From Branchiostoma lanceolatum (taxonomy: Eukaryota > Chordata > Leptocardii > Amphioxiformes > Branchiostomatidae), in assembly GCF_035083965.1 (NCBI RefSeq), contig NC_089723.1, positions 34,770,193-34,834,192 on the forward strand: a stretch of DNA of 64,000 nucleotides, given 5' to 3'. The position numbers were made by a program, and so were the translations under genes. Below the pieces are notes generated by a model that was given only the letters and a program-made list of their open reading frames with translations, ran no database searches and was not told the DNA's origin. Below, one piece after another: positions 11,301 to 23,300 of the stretch; position 1 is the stretch's first letter; every line of letters starts with the position of its first letter.

Positions 11301-14300
11301 TGAAGCTTTTGGACAAACTCAGAGCTTAACATTTTACTGGCAGCCGCCTTCATTTTTATTGGAAATCTTCTTTTACTGACTGAGAAGCTGTAGGCCTTTC
11401 CTTTCTTCAAAAATCGTGATCATAAAGATACAAACAGATCTACTGTGCACATCTGATGTGAATTCCGTTTTTGCTTCTTCTTCATAGGTCTGATTTAACT
11501 GTTCTATTGTCAATCAATGTTAATACCCAACTGTCCCTCAGCCAATATTCCAAAATCCATTCCTATAAAGGCATGCCTAAAAGATAGCTATTATTGTACC
11601 TCCGAGTTATGAAGTCCTCACAAAACCTCAAACTTCTGTTCTGACTTCTGACTCCAATGCCCATGTAGGCCAATGTCCTTTGGTGAACTTAACGAAGTGA
11701 TTGCTCTTGTCATGTTTTCATCCCCTTATTTATTATCTTTTAGCTCAACTTTCCATGTAGCATCACCGTGTAATGAACAACGTCTTTTTCATCTTGTGAA
11801 AAAACCTAACAGGACCCTGTCATGACCATGACAGCTTATTCTGTGCTCTCCTTCTTTTGTAGGAAGAACCTAGCGACACTCATCCAGGGTGCAGGAGGTA
11901 AGAAGTGTGCAGATTAGGCACTTGCAGTGTAGTTGCTTGTTTTGGGAAACTTGAGTAACAATGTTGAAGTCCAGCATTGCTGTGCAGATGATGTATCTAT
12001 TAAGACTGTAGTAGTAGTCATTAAGGCATTCATCAGTCTTGCAAGACTATGAAATATAGTACAGATTCTACACAATGTACTATATAATTAAGATAAAACA
12101 AAACGAAAATTGATCTGGGAATCTTCGAGCTACATCTACTATGTACACGTCATGTACCTTTGCATGAAATTAGGAAACTTTAGGCTACTGCTTAAAATGA
12201 TGACAGTATGAAGGGGAAATTTAAATTTGTTTGTTGACATTTATAATAGTAATTATACTCTCTAGATCTTTTTCTGAAATTTCCCTGTGAGACTTTAGGT
12301 ATGTTCAGTCTAAAATGTCCAAAGACATTTTCATCACACAGGGTATGAATGCATAACAAAGTGCAACACATTATGTTCCACCATACTATTGACTTGTCTT
12401 TGCCATTTCTCCCCACAACTTTCCTTACTTTGTTGTGGTATGTTGAGCCCTCCGTAAAGCCAACCCCTCCTGCGGTTTCTTTTCTGGTGGAGAAAGATTA
12501 CAGTGGATGATGGACGTATGAATCCAGCATTTGTTCTGTTAGCGGTATTAAGGGAAGATTAGGGAAGGCCGGGATAAAATGGATTTGCGAGATATATCGT
12601 GGATTATGTATTTAGAACAGAAGAAAAATGTGACAAAAGGACTGCATATGAAATAGATGACAATTTCTGATAAAAAAAAAAGGGACAACAAAGAAAAGTT
12701 TGAAGGCCTCTATTGCAGGGTCTAAATGAACAAAATTCAATGTTTTGGTCATTTGTTTCCAGCATAAGTTTAATCTATTTTACCACACTGCAAAGTATTC
12801 ACAGAGTACAAAATTAATGTGCTGTCATTGCACAATACTGGTACCAACAAACTAACGATTATCTGACCCAAGAGCTGATATATAGCTTGTTCATAATTGT
12901 GCTTTTGAGCCAACAAGAAATGATTTACAAGGAAACATTATACATCAATCTCCAATTGTTTTTATTTGTAGATTTTGAGCTCCAGATCACGACCCTTGAG
13001 GCCTTATTCCGCATGACGAGTAGGGCCGACCGTGGGTCCGTAGCGAGGGAGTGGTTCCCAGACCCAGCCGTCAACAGTGCCATGCTGCACATTAGGGACT
13101 CTGACTTTGAAACTGTGAGTCTCAGATTGTACTGTATATTCTTAATTTGCTCCCTGCTGCCTAACTCTGTAACCAATAGAGAATGGGGTGCCAAATGGTT
13201 ACTTCAGTGTGCTTAAGATTAATTTGAGTTCCTACTCATTAGATGCCTATAGATTTACATGTAATAGCAAAATATAGTTACTGTATGAAACTGATTTTGT
13301 TCATGAGTGATAAGCATCCACTATAAAACAGTAAATATATTTGACATTTAAAGATTTGAACTTAATTTTTAGTTAAGTATGGCTGTTAGAACTGTATGGA
13401 AAATCTTAGACCATTGCTTTGTGATAAAGATAATCATGGCTTTTCTGTAACATAATTCAGTGCATAATGTATTCCTCATTATGTTCTTCCAGGATTGCCG
13501 TAAATTCCTTAATGTACTAAACAAGTCCCTGGGAACAAAGCGAAGGTACGTTCTATCGTCTATTAGTGCTGCTTAAGAATTAATCAATTTAAACCGTATA
13601 TCTTGTACCTCATAATCATATAAACATACATGTAAATTCATTGCCAACAATTCATTAGATATCAATATTGATATTTAAAATGCTATTGAAAATCTATAAA
13701 CAAAATGCTTTTCTTTGCAGTGTGTTTTCCTTCCCATGCAAAGGGGCCTACTTAGGGACTGAAAAGGTATCACAGTTGCTATAGGAGTAGGAACATCATT
13801 GTTCAGGTTACCGTTCCACCTTAACACTAGAAGATGTTTTATTTGTTTGTGAGTATTTTCCTTTACTGTTTTATCAAGTTTTTACCAGTATTCTGTGATC
13901 CTGTTACCCATAGAGGGACATAGTTGTTGTGGACTGGCCACTGTCCTTGCAAAGACATCCTTGATTTCCAACCAATGTCCCCCAGTATAATACATTCCTA
14001 CATATCTTAACTGTGCATACCAAAGGGTGCTGCACTAGAGATCTCTCAAACCCACTGTTTTTCAAAATGTAAACCGGCGGAGGTTAATTCTGTTGCGATG
14101 ATTCTTCCTAGCTTCAGCAACCCACAGACGAGAACCTGACTGACTTCTGGGTGGACTTCAACACCTCGAGCCACAGCATTTCCCTGTTTGTGGTGGACAA
14201 GAACAATGCAGACCAGGTATACTTCAGAGACATTGGTTGTATTTTTCATAGTATTCCCCTGTTAAAACATAAAATCTAGACACTGCACTATCTTTGTAAA

Positions 14301-17300
14301 ATGTTGACCATGAACTTTTGAAGTATTTTAACCTTCTCCCTGCTGCCTAATTCTGTAACCAATAGGGAATCGGGTGCCAAATGGCTACTTCAGTGTGCTT
14401 AAGGCCAAAAACATTTTTGTATCAAGGAGGATTGCTGCATTATCCTGATGTTCTTGTAATAATCGACCAAATTATATTCTATAATTTCAGGATGAAGCTG
14501 ACGGTTGGGAGACAGTTGTCATCAAATCACCGGATGTGAAATTTTACATGCTATCAGGTAGACCCATTTATTCTCTCAATAGAATATTACTATCAAACTG
14601 GTAGACTTTAAATCAACTAAGATTATAATCTTGAAGAGATAGGACAGAAATTGTGCAGGGTCTCATTATTTTGCATAATGGGAATGTACTTAGTAAGAAC
14701 ATGTGGTTGTTGTTGTTGTTGCTAAGCATGTCTGTCTGTGGTGCTGAAACAGTATCCGGAAGACCTTGTTTTTCTAGTGACATCATCAAGTTGCAGTGTC
14801 ACCTACTAAGACTGGCCTAATAAGATCCTGGAGGCTTCAAAGTATTTACTATAGATAGATGATGTGTTGTCTGTGTGTAACACTTCATCCTATATGACCT
14901 TTTGTTCTTCTAATTACAGAGTCTCTGGGTGACCTCAGGCTGGAGATGGTCCTACTGAGACGTGCCTGTGACATCTCAGAGGTTTGTTTGGAGTCAAACA
15001 GAGATAAAACTGCCATCTTTGTACTGAAGAAGAGCCCAGACATCCCTTGTGCCCTGGATCTCAGTCTGGGAAAGGACAAGGAACGACAGAAGGTTTGTAC
15101 AGTTACCATAATCCCAGGTAGTTGTGCATGATCATGGAAGAGATGGCATACATTTTCGTTAGTTCAGACCCATGTAGTGTCTAGCGGCACATAGGACATC
15201 AAATTTCCTTGCGGCTTGCTAGCCCTTCCTCTGCTACCACAGGGTTGAACAAGTTTTCAAAAATTCACTTGCCCTATCGGGCAAGTAGAAAAAAAATCTA
15301 CTTGCCCGAACCAACTTTTGACTTGCCCGAAATCTAAATGACATTTTTTCTTTGCATCTTTGCTTGCGGTAATGAATTCTGTTATTTTTCAGTAAAAACG
15401 TCTTGTTAAGCATGTAATTATAGCAAAAAAGTTTTAACTACAAGACCAAGCTGTGTGGATGTCATGACCGTATTTACGGGAAATGACAAAAACTTGAACA
15501 AGAAGCATGATATTACAACATATCTTCTTTAACTTAAACCATTTCATTTGTTGCTTCTCAGATTTTTCAGAATAAAATCAGAGCGATACGGAAAGAAATT
15601 TTGGCAAAAAGTCTAAGGTAAAGACACAGGCTTATTTAACATAAAGAACAACATTCAAGTTTTCAGCAAATGTTGTGTATCGATCATTCCTTAGATCCAG
15701 TACTACAATATTCCTGTGTTCACTGAGGGCTATTATCATTCTCCCATTTCTTTAGTAAACAGAAGAAAAAATCAGGTATTTGTCATATGATGGAAAAGTT
15801 ACATTTAGAGTGTTGTGGATCTAATACAACTAAACATGGTTCTTATGATATGGCCAGTTTTGAATCATTGTCGTGAAATTTTTATTTTCTAGATAACATT
15901 AGTCAATATCAATCCACACATGTACATCAAACAACACCTTCAAATAATTTTTTGCAGTATTAACATTTAGAAGTTGAACAGAAATTTAGAATATCCTGAA
16001 TATACACTCAATCAGTTAAAATGTTGTGGGAACCCTCAGAGTGTGTCATATCCACAATGTTGCTGTTCAATGAAAGAAGGAAAATGCTACATTGAGAGAG
16101 TGCTCACAGGGATATCATGTTTCAAAGGATTTGATGTTGCAAAGTTTCATACCAGCAGGTCTACGAACTGAGAGAGCCATGGGTGTTTGTTTACATGTAC
16201 TATGTGAGCCAAATTGTCCTGTTTTGGGTTGAATTCATAATCTTTTGGAATATTTTGAGAGAAATGTAGTTTCTAATGATAAGATACATTGTGGTGTGGT
16301 GTTTTTGTGATCCTTTCACTGCAATAAAGTTTGTTTTGAAACAGACTGCATGAAAAAATCTTACTTGCCCGATCGGGCAAGTGGGGGAGGATATCCACTT
16401 GCCCGAACAGCACTTTCACTTGCCCCGGGCAATCGGGCAACCATACTTGTTCAACCCTGTAACCAGTTGAGCCACAGAGACATCCCTGGCATATACATCT
16501 TACCAGACTAAAAACCGGTTTTAGGCTTAAAAGTAGTGGAATATTAAAGAAATGGGTACAAATGCTTTTTCAACATACATGTATCTAGTTATATGCACAT
16601 GTATCACATATTGACTTATTTTGAAGAAAAAAATGAACAGACTAAAGAAACAGTATAACTGAACATATAACAATGTATGCTTCAAGGTTCAACACTCAGT
16701 AAATTGACTGTGAGAGCTATAATAGTCACATCTGCTCTTGTGTCTTCTCTTTTGGCAGCCCCATGTGTCGATGGCAGGGACTCCTGTGCGATTCAGCACC
16801 TATGCTGCAGCTGACAGCTCCATGACAGGGGAGGAGGAAATCCATTCACAGTCAGGGAAGGAGCCTCAACAGCCACACACAGTCCAACAGCATGTGAGTA
16901 GACTATTTTGTGGAGGAGGTAAAGGTAAAGGTAGTCCAATAGTCTTTTTGAGGCCATTGGGGCAGTGGGTTGCTATTCACCGTGTCTAGGGCACGGTATT
17001 GGAAGGCAGAGCCCAACCCTCTACCTCCACAGCCTTTTAACTCCCCAAGCAAACTCAGGCACCAATTTGTACACGTATGAAGTGCCTTTCCCAAGGGCAC
17101 AACATTGGTGGCATTAATGGGATTCAAACCCAGGACCTTTGGGTTCTAGGCCAAACACCCAAACTGTTACACCAACACAATGCTTTGTGGATGAACCAGA
17201 TGTTTTTAAAAGTCTGTGGTGATAACGACTTTGTCATGTTATGTCTGGATTGCACAGAGGTTTGGATGTACAGAGGTTTGGATGTACAGAAGAGCCCCTT

Positions 17301-20300
17301 AGTGATTGCAAGATGAACTGCATCAACTTGAGAAAAGTCTCATGATAATATACTCAATCTAGTATTTCATGGATTTGAGGTTGTAGGGATTAGAACCTAT
17401 GTATTATTCTGGACCATTTGCCATTGAAGCTCAATTGGTATCAGCTGCACAGTTGTTCCAATTGATAAGGTAACTGTGAGACCCTGTTTGAGTCCTGAAA
17501 TGGTTTCCTTGTTAGAGCTGTACCGTCTTTTGGAAGAGACTTAAAATGGGAGTCCCGTGTTCGAGGGGGTGAAACAGCCTCATTACTCAGATGGGAACCT
17601 ACTGGCTGTAATAATAGAACACAGTGAATAAATAACTGAAGTTTCATGGGTCTTAAACTTGTCGTTTTTATCCCCATCAGATCCCTGCACCCAGAACCAA
17701 AGTGTCTGTTCCTGCACAGACAGTGAGAGTGGCCTCCCACCTCACTTCACCTGCACAGGGACCTGGCTCAGCTGCAAAGCCAGGTGAAATACTTTTTTTA
17801 AAGTTTGCAAACTTTGAATTCGTTTTTTTAATAGATTCTATCAGAAAGATGCATTGGTTTTTATTCCACAAATTGTTCTTGCCTTCAAACGGTAGGTCTC
17901 GTAAACTTTTTATCAGCTTTGCACTTCTCATGACACCATTTCGTTTGCAAACATTCTTCTGCTAAAGATTTACCAACTTGATTGCCTGTCTCTTGTCTTT
18001 TTGCTGACATTTCTTTTTCTTTAATTCATTTTTCAGTAACTCTAAGACCTTCATTTCAAGCCTTTGCTAAACCTTAGAGAACTTCCTTGAATGTTTTGTA
18101 GTTTGAATGTCTTCCCTCTGTTAAAAGTAGATAGACCAACTAAAGGACCAGACTAGATTAAAGTTACCTTACCTGTACTAACATTTCCATAACATTCTTA
18201 TCTGTTTCCTACAGCGGAGAAGCAAAAGACTGAAAGCCACTGCTCAGTGACTTCCTCCACCCCAAGAACTCCTGTAGGGAAGAACACTGGGGCTGTGCAG
18301 AAAAAGAAAGTGAAGACTCCATTGCAGATGGTTACTTCTGGTAGGAAAAAAGACTTATTGCTTACTCAGAACAGACTTGATTTCTTGCAAATACATAAAT
18401 TGTACATAATGTCATGTAATAATTTAAGTCGTGTATCATTAGAGAAAATTTAGATAATGCTAGCATCTAGCGCTAGCTGTGAAAGGGTTTGGTGTTACAG
18501 GTCGTTCAGTATAATAAACTACGCACAAAAAGTTCGGAAACTTAACTTTGGTTGATCATATCTCCGTTGTTTGTTACCGATTTTGATGCATTGTATATCA
18601 TAATAAAGCTTGTGTGATTCCCTGTTCTATGATACCAAACTTATTGTGATTGAAAACCCACGGAACAAGTACCAGGACTAATAACGTGAGTGGGTCACAG
18701 AGAAAAAGTGCCCAAAATTCCCTGTTGGTGTCATACGCGCGCTGTGACATCCTATCGGTATGGGCGCGGATGATGATTCAATATATTGTTTCCTCAGGTT
18801 CCAAGGTTATTTTTAGATAACAGACTATCCAAGGTTATTTCTAGCACACAGAACGTCCAAGGTTATTTTTAGCACATCGAAGATCCAATTGTTTACACCA
18901 CATAAACACCTGCGTCCTGCAACGGTATCGTCATCCACAGGTGTTTTTTTTGGTTATTTTTCATAACAAACATTGGGGTATGGGGAGGCATAACCTCCAG
19001 GGGAAAGACAAGACTTGTGCCAGGAACCCTCAATGCAGAAAGATATCGTGACACAATACTTGATCCAGTGGCCATCCCCTTCCTCCATAACATGGGGCCG
19101 AATGCCTTGCTGCAAGATGATAACGCCCGCCCACACCGGGCAGGGATCATCGCCGACCATCTTCAGCATGCAGGTGTAAAGAGGATGGAGTGGCCCTCTA
19201 ACTCTAAGAGCCCGGACCTGAACCCCATCGAACATCTATGGGATCAGCTTGGGCAAGCTGTGCGTGCAAGAGTGACCGAGAGAACAACGCTGGCTGACCT
19301 AGGACGACTGGTGGTGGAGGAATGGGACGCTATCCCACAGCATCGCATTGCGCGACTGGTGACGAGTATGAGGAGGAGGTGCCGTGCAGTAGTGACAGCG
19401 CGTGGCTGGGCCACCCGTTACTAAGACTCCTTGCTAACCCGTTACTAAGACACAGATTGTTGGTTTTGATAAAGAATAAACTTAGCTTTCATGAATATGT
19501 CTTGTTTATTCTTGTTGATTTTTCACAATACCCTCGTACAGAAGTCAATATCAACAGAAGAATACGTACGGAATAGCATGTTTGACTATAGTAAGGTAAT
19601 CTGGGCACTTTATTTCTTCGATCCCTCACTTTAGCAGGCCTGATGCTCGTTTCATGAACTCGCAATCACAATAAGTTTGGTATCACGGGCAGGGCTCGAT
19701 CTTAACTATGTCCCGATGTCCCGGGGCCACTAAAATTTAGGCCGGGACAACTGAAAAATCTATTTGGGACACTTTTGGGACAATAGGAAAATAATCAACT
19801 AATCAACATCAGAATGTCCGATCTCCCCGCGGTAGACCGGATCCGGACCGCAAGCGACCAAAACGTAATCTAAGACGACCACGTCATTTTCAAATGTGTG
19901 GCGACGTCAGTTTTTAATGGTAAGTTGCGGGAAATCACGGTAAATCGGCCTGTTTTGCAGCGATGAAATCCAAGATGGCGCCAGTGGTCATAGGTCATTG
20001 GAATAGTCTACTGCAATGTGGGTGGAACTATTGCGTGTGGTGTGATTTCAATAGTACAAAATTTAAACTTATTTCGTCAAAAACATTCTTTACATAAAGA
20101 AAATATATACATAAACAAAGCTTGACTTGATAACATTTTGTTTTGAAGATAATACGTAGATATTTTTTTTTTTAACTGCTCACCCATGCCTCTAGTGAAG
20201 TATCCTAACTAAATAAACAATGCGTTTCTACATGTACAGGCACGCTAGAGGCTATATTTCTGTATTTCTCTGCAAATTTCTGGCGTTTGGGGGGGTTTGG

Positions 20301-23300
20301 GAGTTTAAAACTCACACCAGGAGAAAAACTTAACCATACACGATCTTTTCATGGGTAACAATGCCATAATGATCCGGTAATTTTTCTGCGGCGTCGCCGA
20401 TTTTGTGAAAGAAGGTTCCCGCTTGTGGCGACCATGTGCCCGGTAAGAATTTTCGCCAACACTCGCCAGTAAACTTATTTTCTGACCTACTCACGGTGTA
20501 AACAGATGCAGTTGGTGTTGTTTACATGAAAATTGTATTTTAAAACGTCAGTAGGGTGTCGGATACTCAACCCAAAACATCGATCCTTTGTTTTTAACGT
20601 TAGCGTTGTAGCGAAATGACCCATTGTTATGCGGTATCGACTCCATTCACAAGTTTTTACAGACAAATTATGCCGATGGTAAAAGTGACGCCGCTCGCCA
20701 CAAAAATAAGCAAATTTTCATTAATTTTAGCAAAATAATCCAGGAAAATAGGGAAGAAATATCGTAAATGTGGAATCCGAAAGCAGTATAATGGAGACGG
20801 GCTTTGCTGTTAAACGATTAAGTGCATCTTGTTTAGCATTCTTGTTAATAAATTATGACGTTGAAATCGGTGCCTCTGTCTTGACTAATGTCAATCTCTA
20901 TTTGTAAGAAGACCACGTGTCCAAGACGCCCGAATTCTATCGGTCCCCTGGGTGGTCTTCTTAGACACGTTTGACTGTACTAGACTAGTGTACTATCTAT
21001 TGTTGTTACACTGTGTACCAAAGACAGAGACAATCTGAAGAATATTTCATTCTTTTCTTCCCACCTGCCACTGATAAAGTACAAGTGGTCCCTGTAAATG
21101 TACTAGACTAATGTCACTCAGTGACTCACTATGTACTGTTTATTTTCAGAAAAAGATTATGTTCTTAAAATGACTTTTTGAAGTTCCCAGTTCCCACTTG
21201 CCACTTGTTACATGATAAGGCACTGCAGCAAGTGGTCCACCTGTAAATGTGCAGTGGACGTTGCACTACTATCCATAAGATATAATGTAATAAATTTGTT
21301 GTTGTCTAATAAAAAAGACAAGATAAGTTTGAATCTGAGTTGATTATTTCAATGGACAATAAGCTTACACAGCAATACTGTACTCTGACTGAGCTTTACA
21401 GTTGTTGTAATACATAATTTCTGAAAATAGGGTTGGGACAGTCCATCCTCACTTCGGGACAGTTGAAATTTATTTTTGGGACAATGCTGGGACAGTAGGG
21501 AAAAAAGTTAATTTTGAGGCCTGACGGGAAAGGAAATTAAATAAGCTTTTAAATGATATGTAATACATTGGAATCGGTAAAAAAATAACGGAAATATGAT
21601 CGACCAAAGTTAAGTTTCCGAACTTTTTGTGTGTAGTTTATAAATCAGCTTCTTGTGCACTACATGCCTGCAAAGCTGATGTGTTACACCATGTGTTGCA
21701 TTTTAGGCCACTGTGTTTTAGACTCTCTACACTGAATTTCCTTTATCCCTTGGTGGTCATAGTAACAACCTGAATTCCTCTTCCTTCCTTCCTCCAGCCC
21801 AAGTGAGCTCCTCCCAGAGATCTGGTGTGAAGGTTTCTGTACCGCTGACTTTCATCCGTCTGGGAAGCAGCCAGGAGAGGAGACAACAGGCGGAATCAGA
21901 CAAACCTAAGAGCAACGGTAAATATTGTCCCTACCTAAAAAAAATTGTGTGTGTTCACATGTTTGGAGGAAGGCCATAAGAGAGCTTTCTTTCTTTCATG
22001 GAAGATAGTTTCATCCTGGGCTGTCTGCAGATTTAATTTTTTTCTGTCCCACTCACTGGTGGGAGCCCATGTTGTTGATTTCCGATGTTCAATCTTGTGC
22101 TAGTACAAATATACATTTTTATCAGTTTCATGTCATAAAGTTCAGAGTTTTGGGAACAAGTAAATTTCCGTCCTGGGACAAACAGAGGGACGGGTCCTGC
22201 CGACAGCCATGGTTTTGATCATAGAGTTGAATTGAAAGTCATTTTGGTCCCACATTTCCTATTTTCAACAGCTTGTAGCCCTGAAGTCCCCCTTAAAGTC
22301 TCTAACTATCATTCATTCACTTAATTCTGTTACAATTTCAGATGATGCAGGTGAAGTTGTGCCCAGTTCCTGCCCCATGGAAGATGATTTGGCTGTGCCA
22401 GACTCTCAGATGTCACAGTCTCAGAGCCATGTGTAAGTTGTACACACTGTTTCCATATTCTTTTGAAGGCAAAAACTTTCTTTGAAAAGATTTATAATGA
22501 TGTAAAATAAATCAATGAAGTTGTATAATTCTAAATCAGATTTTCCTCTGATTTAGCATCATACATAGACCTGACCCCATGAGAGATGATGCAGACTCCA
22601 TTGAAGACGTAGACTCTGATCAAGCACTGTACATCAAATCCAGGCTAAGGTAAAGCAGTTTAAATCTGATGTTGACCTCCTTTGGTAACAATCTTGTCGT
22701 TCCTCTTTGTCGGCAGAAGTTATACTATTGTTAAAAAGTTCCGTTAAGATACTGGAAATATGTTGTTTCGAGTAGATAGGTGAAAGATGCTGTTCCTTTT
22801 ATTCTGTTAAACATTAATATGAAAGTAACTTCTGATTGCTTTCCCATTTGTCTATCCATTTGTAAGGATTGTCCTCACTTAACATTCAACAACATCAGCT
22901 ATATGAAATTATCCATTTCTATAAATCATTTCTCTAGTAGTTGTATTTAACCTCCCTGCTGCCTAACCCTGTATTCAATACAAAGTTGTTGCCTCTACAA
23001 TCCAGTTAGCCACTAGCCGAGGTCCATATCCATTTGAGAACTGAAACAAATTTAGCAGACAATGTACAATATCAAAAATGCATCTTCCCCTCCAGAGCAT
23101 CCGACAGCCCTGCCCTGAGCACAGTGACCGAGCGTACAGAGAGCAGCCGTGCCAGCACCCACTCCCCTCCTTCTGCCAAGCAGAGGCCTTCCATCTCCAT
23201 GGAGCCCATATCAGGTATATGCACCTTCAGTTTATAAACTTAATATATCATACAGTACATATTAGTGAATAGACAGTAACAAGTAAATTAACCATGATCA

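Larger units (their letters stand above)
18515..21640. mobile_element. Tc1/mariner-like element containing a nested hAT-like element
   Basis: Terminal inverted repeats begin TAAACTACGCACAAAAAGTT at 18515 and, reversed, TAAACTACACACAAAAAGTT at 21640, flanked by TA. Identity continues inward through GGAAACTTAACTTTGG. Between them lie three short tandem copies of 'ccaaggttatttttagcaca' (about 18799-18885), the transposase remnant at 18906-19424, and a nested insertion at 19690-21523. It lies in SYCP2 intron 17. Confidence 0.8.

Noticed and set aside
15974..16171. 65-codon frame inside the hAT-like element
   Set aside because: Too short and without a transposase or zinc-finger pattern; treated as part of a non-autonomous element.
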